A stretch of 64,000 bases of DNA from Heliopora coerulea (Eukaryota; Cnidaria; Anthozoa; Scleralcyonacea; Helioporidae). The stretch lies in assembly GCA_030142905.1 (NCBI GenBank), contig JASJOG010000003.1, forward strand, positions 2,354,001 to 2,418,000, in the 5' to 3' direction. Under the pieces are notes generated by a model that was not told the origin of the DNA, ran no database searches, and saw only the letters and a list, made by a program, of their open reading frames with translations. Positions 37,201-45,899 of this stretch are shown piece by piece (within the stretch, counting starts at the first letter, position 1; the number at the start of each line of letters is the position of its first letter). The position numbers and the translations under genes are program-made.

Positions 37201-40200
37201 AACAATTAAACCCCGTTTACACTGAAACATTTTGGGCACGGCACGGCTAATCTGACCAACATATTAAGAGTTGCTCAGTACGGCTAAATTTTCAGGCACG
37301 GATATCAAATTTTAAGAAGTCCGCACCGTTTACACTGTGAAGATCACCCGTGCCGTGTCCAAAAATAGCGGCATTTGTGCCAAAATTTTAGCCGTGCGGT
37401 GGCCAAAATGTTAACAGTGTAAACGGGATTTAAGTCGTCTAATCTGTCGGGCCACATATACATCTGCTTACTTAAACACCATATCCATCGAATTAAAAAC
37501 TAATCTGGGAATCAGGACAAACTACGATCAACCATTTGACAGTTACGTAAAGATGGATTCAAATCTGAGCCATAAGTTAACCGAAACAAATTAAAATTGA
37601 TTATCATGTTTGCAAACGCTGTCCCTGACTCTATAATCTTAACGTAAGGTTGTGTTCGGAACAATATTAACGTGATGATTAAAGCGGACATGGCTGGAAA
37701 ATTAAGTTTGATTTATTTGAAATTAGTAGCGTGGCCAGACCTACACTTTTGGGAGGCCTTGTCGGAACGTAGACACGGCTACAAAGAATTTTGGCCATGG
37801 GAGTATACCTACTGATTAAATTTTGAATTTTAGATGCCCCAGATACTAATTCGAGGCAACCTAAGATGTTTTGTGTAATATTTCAAGCAATAATCTTATC
37901 AGTCCAATGAACTTTGGGGAGACTAAGGTCTCCCCCATTGGCCATCCATCCACGGTTCATCCAGTACCGCCGAGAGCTGTTGCGAGCCCCGGGGGGAGAG
38001 GTGGAGAAGTTGGTAGACCCGTACAGTCGAAAGTTAATTTGACTGAACTCACTAACTATCGGGCAGAATGAAGAATGGTGTTCTCTAATTTTCTGAATTT
38101 TTCATGAGACGTTTAATTTGCACAATGAATCCACAGTAATGCACTAACGCCCACTACATGAATTTCACAAATAACATTACTGTAATATTTAAAGACCGAG
38201 CAGAAGTGCTTTATCGGATCAAACACGCGCGGAAAGTTTTTATATATCGTATAAAACGAGTCTCATAATACGCTAATTCGCGAAGAAAGTTTGGAAATTT
38301 TTGTTTTCTAAGCCGAAAAAATTAACTTCTTAATCACATATAAATTCAAATGCGTCCTTATCACATATAGACACTACACCAGGGATGTGCTCAGAAAATT
38401 TTGAGTGCCGGGTAGAAACTAACTGCACTATCGAAGCCAAGGCAAGGAGGACCCGGGCGGGATTCTGAAAATTTGATTCAATGCCGGGCGACAGTGTGTA
38501 CTACCGGGCGGAATCACTCGGTGCCGACCGGCGTGAGCACATCCCTAAGAAACGGTTAACATTTTCCATTGTATTTTTCTTATGAAATCTTAAAAAATCT
38601 AGCTGGTTAAAAAAAAGAAAAAATCAAATTGATTAAAAAAGTTGAACAATGTGTAAAGATTGAACGACTACATATGTAAGACGAGGGGGTGGGGTTTCTC
38701 AGAGATTAACTTCAGAGGTTATCAAGTTACAGTATCTATGATAATGATAAAATGTTTACTGGAACTCATATTATGTGATATGGTGATTTGATTGGGTTCA
38801 TTTGACCAGCAATAACTGTCAACCTAAGACAAAAAACAGTTGAATCATGTACCAAAATACAAAGTTACAGTTTCCCAGTTTTTGAGCTTATTAACCTAAA
38901 TCCCCCACTACCCTTGTTGAGTGTTGTTTCAATACCACTACATTGTTGTTTCAGACATCTTGCAAAATGGTTTGCTAGATGCAACAAGTTGTGTAGGTTG
39001 CCACAACTGTTTTGTACAGTTATAGATCTGTCACAACTCCCCAATTTGCAAAATAGGTCTAGCTCAGATACCTGTATATGGCATTACCTTTTGTTAGCAG
39101 CACTAAGACCAACATGGTCAAGGTAGATGAACGATCTTCAAGCTCAATACTCAGAAAATGATTTCTGAGCCCCAGATGGGGATCAAACGCACAACCTTCT
39201 GATGAGACTGGTTTTCTGAGTATTGAGCTTGAAGATCGTTCATCTACCTTAATATATCCAAGGTCTCACGTTTCTCAAATATCAAACTACACCAACATGG
39301 TCACTTGGAAAAAAAGAACACAAACTGAATAACTACTGCCATATCATCAAGGAAATATAAAAGACTGAGTTGTTCATTGCTGGCATACCTCTTCTGATTC
39401 AATAGATAACCCTCGACCCAGCAAGTACAATTTATTCTGTAGACAATAATTATGTTACTCATCCAAAGCATGGATAATATGGATTGTGCATCTGTGTACT
39501 AATGTCCTCCTGGATAATTATCCCACTACAAATGACCAGTCACTGATTTGCTACAGTTGATGCTGCCTAATCAATATGCCTTACCGTCCTTCAAAACAAA
39601 GAATTTTCCCAAAACTGAAATGGTCAGGTAATGGTTTTGACCACCAACATGAATATAGTTGTCTTAAGTCTTCTTCTTTGTCTTTTGCCAATTTTTTGAC
39701 ACTAAGCATAAGCTTCTGCTGTAACTGTCCAATTAAAGAACTTGGAGTTGGGCTATAGTCACCTAGCAATAAAGAATTATTAAAGTAAGAGGATATCTAT
39801 AATGAACAATATAATACATTCAACTGAACTATTATCATACTGATTAATTCAAACATACTACAGTACATAATTAATTTGAACATCTGGAGTGGGAACTGCT
39901 GTTTTAATGTGATTGTTAAACAATGTCAGGCTCATTTGCAACAGAACATTCAATTACCACTCAAGAAAATTAATACCAATGATAAGTAAACCTGAAAATA
40001 TATAACATACATCAACATAGGAAAAGCTTTCACCCTTTCATGTCTAAGATATCTCCCCTTGATGAGTAAAATCATCTGGTGTTAGCCAGATTAAAATTAA
40101 ACAGTCAGATACTGACTAGAAAGGGTTAATCTGGTTCAGACTTTGCTGTCAGAATATATGGTCTCCTAGTTAGAAACCAATTCTTGATACTAAATAGTTT

Positions 40201-43066
40201 TGATTTTCTCCTCACGTCAATACTTTGCCAAAGTTTAAAGTGTTATAATCTTAAATTTCCAGTGGCAAGATAAAAGATTGAAATAAAAAACATTTTACCT
40301 GTAAATTAAAAACCTATAGGTGAAACATTGTGAAAACCTAGATATATAACTGCAAGAACATTTCAGAGCTACCCTCCTCAAATACATGGAATCTTGACTG
40401 TCTTGAAATGTGATTAAAAATATTAGCAAACTCTCTGTTTATTTAGTATCTCATCAAAGTTCAGGGGTTTTTTTATCATAGTGGTAAAGAGAAAATCAAC
40501 ACATAAGCTGGGAAAGTACTTCACAATGCAGCCCTGCATTGGCCTTCTGAACATTATTACACTTTATCTTAACAGAAGTTCAGTGAAGACTAAAGTATCA
40601 CTGGTCATCTGTGTTAATCCTCTTTGGGTCTTTGAGCATACTCCATTGCTATACTACAGGTAGGGATGATAGATTTAAAGAATAATCAAGATATTATATG
40701 GGTGGAATATGTAGGCAAAGTTAGGTGACATGATAACAACATCAATAAACTTAAGAACTCTGTAATTGTCACCATAATTAACATTGGACCAGAATAAAGA
40801 ACCAAAACAATTAACAATGAATGAATAAACTTTAAGCCATTTGAACCAGAACTCTTTCCTATAAAATTAAATGCTAGTGATTCAGTAGTCAAATATAGAA
40901 TTATTACAATTTTCCTAAATTTGTAGCTATTTTACCTGTTACTTAAAAATTGATATCTTAGGTACTTTCTATATTTTCTACATTCGAAAAATCCATCCAT
41001 ATTTCTTTGAAGACATTTTCAATTCTAATCAGTGTAGTATATACACTTTTACTTCATGACATAACCACCATATTGATGTTCTTTAACAAATGGATTTTGA
41101 TGATTTTCTTTTCTTAAGTACACCAACATGGCCTCCATCCACATTGTCATTCGAATCTCTGGGAATTAAGTGCAAATGTACCCTTAAAGAAAAATGTAAC
41201 TTAAAACTACTAAAAAATTGTCAGTTTTTTTGCTTTTTGATCACGTCATGATAACAACAGCACATCATAAAATAATAGGTCTTTATGGTCATATGCCATC
41301 TATGAGTAATTATTTTTAATCTAATTTTTATCTAATTTTATATAATGTAGTAGTATCTAATTTTATATAATGTAGTAGTATCTAATTTTATTTAATGTAA
41401 TTAAAAGTATGTAGTAGTAGTAGTAGTAGTAGTAGTAGTTAGTATAATTTTATTTGTATTTATAAGGTATCATGCCCCTCCTGTAAATCAGCTTAGTTCA
41501 AAAAGTTGTGAGAGGCTAGCGTGTATAAATAAAAGAGATGTCTGTCTGTCTGTCTGTCTGAGTAGTTGTACTGTAGTGTGTTCTCACATCTGTGGAGTAT
41601 TATCGGTATTTTTTGATTCTAACCTTCCCTAGCAACATTTGATTGTCTATGAGCCCATCTTTTACCAGTTCAAAATTCCAACATTGGAAAAAATTTCAAC
41701 TTTTTGACACTTTTGGGTGTTATTTAGACACCCCTGCCCTGTAGCCACAATGCCTTTGTCCCTACCTGTAGGTTGCAACTTCATATCTTTAATATAAAAT
41801 ACAAAAGAAAATCATAATTGTATCACGTCTTAATATGTGATAGAGACACACAATTTAGATGGGAAGAAGAAGCTAATTTTTTCAGCTCAGAAAACCTAAG
41901 TTTGCAAACATTCTTCACAAAGAAGGTTCATTTTTGAAGACATCTAAAAAACTTGCATTATGTAGATGTGACCACTAAGCAGGGGTTTTATATGCAATAT
42001 TTACATTGACAATACTTTTGGGACTATGACAACTGGTCACTTAAAAGGTAGCCGTCTAATAGGGGTTCAATTGTTTACCGGGATATATATGTAATATTTA
42101 AAAACCAAGAAGGAGTGCTTTAAAACACAAGGAAGTAGTTGAGTGTTTTAGATCCAATAAAGCATGTACTGTGAGTTTTTTTAGATATCTCCTAAAATGA
42201 ACCTCCTGATATGCAAATTTGCAAAAAAATGTTTGGAAATTTTTGTTTTCTAAATCAAAAAAAATTTAACTTCTTCTTCACATATAAATTCATATGTGTC
42301 TTTATAACATATACAGACATGGCAAGATCATGATTTTCTTTTGTATTTTCCTCATGAATTCTTAATCAATTTTAGAAATAAAAATATAAGCCCCTTTTGT
42401 ATATGGGGCTGGGCTTAGACCTAACCCTAACACTATAAAATGACTGCCTATGTGGCTAGCTTTTAGCCACAGAGCCATTCAACAATACCGTTCTCACGGT
42501 GTCGGGTATTCTATAATTGTGTCCAATAAGTAACCTCTGCTTTCTAAATATTACAGTTATGTTCTTAAATCTTAAATTTATTCTAGTATGGCATTAATTA
42601 TTTCGTATATCTTAGATGCTCCATATTAGGTCACAATTTCTTAACAATTCTAGGTTTCAATTGTTTCTTAACGCGCTTAAAATTAACCTTTGCATTGATT
42701 CGTTACGTAGAAGACGCGCTAAATACATCGTTTACAGGTTGTATACTGCAAACCAAGAACATGGAGCATACAGGCCTTACGCTCTTGGTATGTCGAGTCG
42801 ATGTTTTTTCCAGGTGATTAAATTTTAGTATTTGATTTTTTCCGATGACAAACAAGCCTTCTTTAAGCAAAACAGGTATTCAAGGATATTAACCGCAAAC
42901 GCATCCCTTCAAATAAATTGAAGTTACCTGGAAACGCCGATGTAACGAGTACATCAACTTTGTCTTCTTTTGGTAAAGCAGTAATATCACCTACGCAAAG
43001 CTGGATTTGACATTCACCGGTATCAGTAGTCACTGGTAAAGTATCGACGACGAGAATTCCAGCCAT
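21113..43066 (-). CDS. Macro-like domain plus three TIR domains, C-terminal CaaX; eight exons, 867 aa
   Basis: The exons on the minus strand are 43066-42928, 39762-39585, 36327-36210, 35446-35243, 33851-33493, 33381-33119, 32030-31776 and 22200-21113. Every junction is GT-AG and phase-consistent, summing to 2604 nt. Residues 17-213 form a macro-like domain: VGDITALP and VDVLVTSAFPGDYSPTPSSL near the start, VIMPLLASGD (about 136-145) in the middle, and LKIVLFSRN near the end. TIR1 (about 218-345) begins YDIYLSYSEED, TIR2 (369-505) begins YDVFLSYCHRNED, and TIR3 (about 569-680) begins DVYIISSEED. Each TIR keeps a Glu at the position of the SARM1 catalytic Glu (E292, E442, E637). After TIR3 come a helical stretch, a charged low-complexity tail and a terminal CLII, a CaaX-like prenylation signal. 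The product has no signal peptide or membrane segment, so it is probably cytosolic and membrane-tethered. A role in NAD-derived innate immune signalling is inference; adaptor-only scaffolding is the alternative. Introns are filled with transposons. Confidence 0.9.
22390..22740 (+). pseudogene. LINE endonuclease (EEP) fragment
   Basis: Across shifting frames the plus strand reads FVMVGDL, then LNGMLELFQIKQVITDPTRI and TETLLDLFTTN. This matches the GDFN...PTRIT...LLDLI block of LINE apurinic-like endonucleases. Stops interrupt it. Confidence 0.6.
24155..24400. mobile_element. Inverted pair of the same SINE
   Basis: A minus-strand copy (24163-24290; inverted B box GGATCGAACC and A box TTGAGCTACCGAG) is followed by a plus-strand 3' half (TGCTCAGAAATCGTTTCTC and a tail to about 24400). 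The arrangement matches that at 17101-19694. Confidence 0.65.
24679..25890 (+). pseudogene. LINE ORF1-like remnant with SGNH-hydrolase motif
   Basis: The plus strand begins TPELTLSWVGDFESLKEFAN and LDGEWSSPGGDKKVFTYADG. A coiled-coil-like stretch (TIAEREIRHNTN, then LKKIRQEIGQMKKE) follows, and after a charged linker RRVLLVGDSTITHATHEN, then GATLKDIQNKIKGGYN and VGGFNAL in other frames. GDS, GAT and GGFN spacing resembles the SGNH/GDSL esterase domain found in ORF1 of some animal LINEs. There are several frameshifts and stops. Confidence 0.5.
25891..28366. other. Intron sequence, no exon seen
   Basis: Part of the 9.6-kb last intron of the macro-TIR gene. GCCGGCGGT/ACCGGC clusters (26612-26681) resemble the ends GAGCCGGTGACCGGCGAA near 29265 and 30322. 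Confidence 0.4.
28367..31520. repeat. 3.1-kb imperfect palindrome (large foldback element)
   Basis: The left arm, 28367-29601, is inverted in 29993-31520. The inner parts (about 28700-29600 against 29993-30890) are nearly identical, and both arms encode the same 95-codon open frame. The outer parts are more diverged. The right arm has an extra block at about 31090-31365. The spacer (29606-29860) contains a further diverged direct copy of the segment at 28798-29010. It lies in the last intron of the macro-TIR gene. Confidence 0.85.
31143..31347. repeat. Small nested inverted repeats (AGAAATCGGAGGAAG)
   Basis: The motif AGAAATCGGAGGAAG occurs at 31143 and 31330, and its inverse CTTCCTCCGATTTCT at about 31249. 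The last pair encloses a hairpin ending GGTATCTAGAAATCGG. The block is present in only one arm of the larger palindrome. Confidence 0.6.
31539..31756 (+). repeat. Two tandem copies of a roughly 115-bp unit next to an exon
   Basis: Both copies contain GTAAATGGACTCCACGCA, GTCGAGATTAG and CTTTGCGC-GTGGGCGAGGGG. They end 20 bp from the donor end of exon 32030-31776 of the macro-TIR gene. No coding content is seen. Confidence 0.7.
33119..33851 (-). CDS. Two exons of the macro-TIR gene carrying TIR1 and the first half of TIR2
   Basis: Exon 33851-33493 starts VSVETYDIYLSY and contains box 1, the BB-loop region (STIQELDEEESWQEKL) and the segment with the conserved Glu (RCTEQYNIAL). Exon 33381-33119 starts with a linker, INSAEKISVACITVVSWLL, and then NYDVFLSYCHRNEDKA of TIR2. 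TIR2 is cut by an intron just after the WQQTLYEAL helix and resumes in exon 32030-31776 as DCSKFVIALISGDYL. The acceptor of exon 33851 directly abuts a LINE fragment on the opposite strand. Confidence 0.88.
33858..34830 (+). mobile_element. 5'-truncated LINE, reverse-transcriptase C-terminus and 3' UTR
   Basis: From 33867 a plus-strand frame reads LLGVRIDTNLTFDDRIDELS, then LFYNSMIKSIMLYGSTVWGS and KIFKLQKRTTRVILDADMKE, the post-palm (thumb) region common to non-LTR reverse transcriptases. A TGA at 34246 and a frame change follow; SARLWNSIPVDIRKKNCYSS completes the typical C-terminus near 34530. The fragment is antisense to the macro-TIR gene and begins beside its exon at 33851. Confidence 0.8.
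35577..35830 (+). repeat. Purine-rich tract
   Basis: About 250 bases with a strong excess of A and G (GGAGAGGAGCGAGAC and similar), in a macro-TIR intron; a (ATTCA)n run lies at 35850-35870. Confidence 0.7.
36980..37189. mobile_element. MITE with CCCCGTTTACACTG ends, copy 1
   Basis: Starts AAACCCCGTTTACACTGTTA and ends ATGTAAACGGGGTT. The interior has repeated GGCACGGCT motifs on both strands. Lies in a macro-TIR intron. Confidence 0.75.
37208..37431. mobile_element. MITE with CCCCGTTTACACTG ends, copy 2 in opposite orientation
   Basis: Starts AAACCCCGTTTACACTGAAA and ends CAGTGTAAACGGGATTT; its end matches the start of copy 1, so the pair lies tail to tail, 18 bp apart. Confidence 0.75.
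38178..38370 (+). repeat. Interspersed repeat, copy 1
   Basis: Shares TTGGAAATTTTTGTTTTCTA, GCTTTATCGGATC-like and CACATATAAATTCA-T-TG blocks with 42089-42320 in the same orientation. This copy is CpG-rich and the other CpG-poor. Confidence 0.6.
38380..38546. mobile_element. Short MITE, about 167 bp
   Basis: The left end CAGGGATGTGCTCA is matched in inverse by TGAGCACATCCCT at the right. GGGCGG-type repeats lie inside. Confidence 0.65.
39120..39280. mobile_element. Truncated inverted SINE pair
   Basis: Tail sequence TAGATGAACGATCTTCAAGC, the inverted head fragment GGGGATCAAACGCACAACC, then the tail again in the other orientation, GCTTGAAGATCGTTCATCTA. CpG sites of the consensus are partly lost (TCAAAC for TCGAAC). 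Confidence 0.65.
40031..40129 (+). repeat. TTAACCCTTT repeat copy, CpG lost, both ends present
   Basis: CACCCTTTCATGTCTAAGAT at the left and AGAAAGGGTTAAT at the right; the core GATGAGTAAAATCATCTGGT has lost both CpGs. Confidence 0.7.
41318..41570 (+). repeat. Cluster of simple repeats
   Basis: Three copies of an ATCTAATTTTATATAATGTA-like unit, (GTA)n at 41408-41440 and (TGTC)n at about 41540-41562. Confidence 0.9.
42089..42320 (+). repeat. Interspersed repeat, copy 2 (CpG-poor)
   Basis: Same family as 38178-38370; GGATCCAATAAAGCATG replaces CGGATCAAACACGCG. Confidence 0.55.
42928..43066 (-). CDS. First exon of the macro-TIR gene, with start codon
   Basis: The ATG at 43066 lies in a reasonable context (GCAATGG). 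The exon encodes 46 residues and ends in phase 1 at CCAG/GTAACT. It contains the VGDIT motif that begins the ligand-binding strand in macro domains, then VDVLVTSA, the counterpart of the family's VDAIVNAAN. The canonical Asn is replaced by Ser or Ala, so ordinary ADP-ribose chemistry may be altered. Only about 110 bp separate the start codon from a pogo-like transposon. Confidence 0.85.
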
Positions 43067-43551
43067 TGCAAGTGTTCGCCTGCTTGAAATTTAAACGCCT
43101 TCGACAAGACTTGAATATTCATGCCTAATACGTAATAACTTTCGAAACGATCGGAACACCTGACTTTTCCAGTGCACTACCGTATTTCCTCTAATATACG
43201 CCGGGGGCGTGTATTAACTTTTGAAGAAATTTGGTGCGGCGTGTATTGGAGGGGGAGGCGTGTAAAAGAGGGAGGCGTCTATTTTGCAATCAAACTCTTA
43301 ACAAGCTCTGGAGCAAAAGTATGACAATTTAAGTGTTCCACTACAAAGTTCGCATGCAAGGCTTCACATCTAAAAACAGGGCAAATTTAAAATGACTCTT
43401 GCTTTTATGAAGAATCAAATTACTACAATGGTAGCAGGCTCATTCTAGAGGCAAATCTTGAAAGTCACATAAATTGGTTCAAAATATTTAATATTCATCA
43501 AAGAAGGCAATACTTGGGGATCGTAAACAAAGAAACTTAGAAACTCTAAAC

Positions 43552-44971
43552 TTAAAATTCAACATCCAAATCATCTTCGTCTTTATCTTCATCGAGAAGG
43601 TGAAAAGATTCTGCTGCTTCTTCCCTGTCCGAATCGGTGATTTCAAACGGGTTTATCTGCAGCGATGTGTCATCAAGCATTGCTGTTTGGTTATTCAAAA
43701 AGGACAAACCAGCTGCGCAGGGTGAGCCTGATTTAAAGCAGTGAACTATCTCGTCTTCACTTCCATCTGTTTTGAGATTTAGACCACAGCTTTTGAAAGA
43801 CTTCTTAATTAAATCTTCAGATAGGGCATCCCAAGATCCCAGAACCCATTCGACAACTTTGCGTCTTGGCGGTGGCTTCATGTTTCCACCAGCTGTGTAT
43901 TCGTGAACACCATTACTTAGCCATTCGTCGTAACGATTAGTCAGATGTCCTTTGAATGGCTTATTCCATGAAACGTCTGGAGCTTGGATGTACTTCGTAC
44001 AGCCCCCTGGGACCACAACAGAATCTATTTTGGCCATTTTGAGAGTCTTCCTCACTTCATTTGTTGTACGGCATTCGAACGAGTCCCATGCAAGCAAGCG
44101 ACGACGAAATGCAAACTTTCCAATTACCGAGTTAACAAACTGTATAGTCAGTTCTTCGTTCATCCAGGCATTCGCTGATGAAGCAACACAGCAACGAGCT
44201 TTAAATTCGTTATTTAGCGCCTTGCTCTCACGCTTAGCACCACCAAACACTATAAAAGGCTTCAATTTTGTACCGTCGGCTTTGGCTGTCAAACAAACAG
44301 AAACTCTGACTTTCTCATTCCCCGTGGTTTTTAATGGAATGGCCTTTGTCCCAGTAACGTCAACTGTGTTCGGAGATACCACATCTGCTCAAACAGCAGT
44401 CTCATCCATGCCTATAATAGAGCTAGAATCGTAATTAAATTGACGAGATAATCTTCGAATTTGTAGCATATATGCCACCAATTTGTCGATCATATGATGG
44501 ATCTTTTTGAGCAGTTGTGGTTTTTCTTCGCAGGGAAAGGCAGTTTCTTTTCATAAATTTTTCAAGCCAACCACGACTGGCAACAAAACTTGTTTGAACG
44601 GCAGGATCATTGCCAACGCTTTCATCGCGAATTGCTTTTGCCTTTCTCATAATAAGTTTGCGAGAAACTCTCAACATATTGGCACGACGCTCTTGAATCC
44701 AGTTTAAAACATCTTCCTCCAGGTGTAAATTTGTTATTTTTCTGCCTCCACCCTCGAGTCGCATCTTTTTTGCCCCACAAGATTTTTTCTTTATCTCAGA
44801 TAGTGCTTCAAACTGTTGACGCCATTATCTTCTCTCGTCCACGTTAAATTTCTTGGCAGCACTTCGTCCGGGATTAGCTTGCGCATACTTGACAACCGTC
44901 GTTTTAAACTTCACAGTGTACGCTCTTCTTTTGTCGCCTTGTGGGCAAGACGCTTTCCAATTTTTCTCCAT
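43552..44971 (-). pseudogene. Pogo/jerky-like transposase (HTH, CENP-B HTH, DDE), inactivated
   Basis: From the ATG near 44971 the minus strand reads an N-terminal HTH (RRAYTVKFKTTVVKYAQANP, then SAAKKFNVDERR) and hits a TAA where the family has an Ile or Arg-Trp context. Next comes a CENP-B HTH (LEEDVLNWIQERRANMLRVS, then ASRGWLEKFMKR). A frameshift follows near 44490: the reading continues as DKLVAYMLQIRRLSRQFNYD and MDETAV in another frame. A TGA replaces the expected Trp codon after DETAV. The DDE core then resumes with WDSFECR and GGCTKYIQAPDVSWNKPFK and ends in an acidic tail. Two stops and one frameshift make it non-autonomous. Confidence 0.8.
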
Positions 44972-45132
44972 TACCAGATCCTCCAAACTTCACCACTTAA
45001 CAGTGTAATAGATGCTTTAAACACATTTTCAAGCAATATGATCTGGAGACGACACACGACGCTTTAGTGTGAACACATCACATATATGACACACGATTTC
45101 CGTTTGGTGCGAAATTAGCACTTCGAAGCGCA

Positions 45133-45663
45133 TTGAATGATTATTTCTCAAACCTCAAAGTTATGGCAAGGACAAACTATTCGATTCAGTTTCAGCTTTT
45201 TTATCAAATTAACTTTGAAACTAATATACGTGGGCACCATGTTTACAACAACGTTTGGACACCAACGAACGGGGAAAGGCTGATTGCAAAACCTGATAAT
45301 CGACAGGAAGGTTTGGAAATCGACAAACATGCTATTGGAGTTTATCAACACGAAAATGATCTTCTTGTGGGTCACGTTCCCATTGAATTGTCCAGTCTAA
45401 TACACTACTTTCTTGAAGCAGATAAGGGCAACTGTTTGGAACTAAAAGTCACCGGGAAACGCAAACGGGAAGTTGGACTGGTAGTTCCAGCCCTATTTAT
45501 CGCTCTTACAACAAAGAAATCAATAACAATAACTCTGCACGAAAAATTAAAGATGAGGAAAGGAAAACTGCTACACTTCGACTTCAAATACGAGCAAAAG
45601 AGTGAGGACATCAGAAAGACTCCATATTTTAATACAAAAGTTAATTGTGAATCCATCAAATGA
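45133..45663 (+). CDS. HIRAN-like domain ORF carried inside the pogo-like element
   Basis: An intact 176-codon frame runs divergently from the transposase, about 160 bp from its start. The centre reads IRGHHVYNNVWTPTNGERL, then KHAIGVYQHENDLLVGHVPI, then FLEADKGNCLELKVTGKRKR. This resembles the HIRAN-like pattern RGYHVY-x-x-W-x-P-x-x-GE-L with VGHVP that is common in predicted cnidarian proteins. HIRAN domains bind free DNA 3' ends in helicases such as HLTF. No helicase is attached here. A Met at residue 11 (45163) is an alternative start. Whether the ORF is expressed is unknown; its intactness beside a dead transposase is notable. Confidence 0.6.
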   Translation: MNDYFSNLKVMARTNYSIQFQLFYQINFETNIRGHHVYNNVWTPTNGERLIAKPDNRQEGLEIDKHAIGVYQHENDLLVGHVPIELSSLIHYFLEADKGNCLELKVTGKRKREVGLVVPALFIALTTKKSITITLHEKLKMRKGKLLHFDFKYEQKSEDIRKTPYFNTKVNCESIK

Positions 45664-45899
45664 ATATTTTTTACACATGTACATACAAGATTTTTAAAAA
45701 TTTTTTTATGTATAACGTTTTATATTGTCTTATTTTCCTGCAATTATTCTAATAAAACGCCGCTTTTGGAGGGGGGCGTTTACTATAGGGGGCGTGTTTA
45801 GAGGGAGGCGTTTATTATCATTTCTACATAAATTGATGCGGCGTCTATTAGAGGGCGGCGTGTAATTGAGGCTAAGCGTATATTAGAGGAAATACGGTA

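Larger units (their letters stand above)
43178..45899. mobile_element. Pogo-like DNA transposon with TA duplication
   Basis: The ends are 22-bp inverted repeats that start CCGTATTTCCTCTAATATAC at the left (after TA at 43178) and end GTATATTAGAGGAAATACGG at the right (before TA at 45898). GGCGT-rich subterminal repeats follow inside both ends. The element contains a broken transposase on the minus strand and a divergent ORF on the plus strand. The TA target duplication and the CENP-B-type transposase support the Tc1/mariner/pogo superfamily. Confidence 0.85.

Noticed and set aside
43952..44434. 160-codon plus-strand ORF
   Set aside because: Antisense shadow of the pogo-like transposase.
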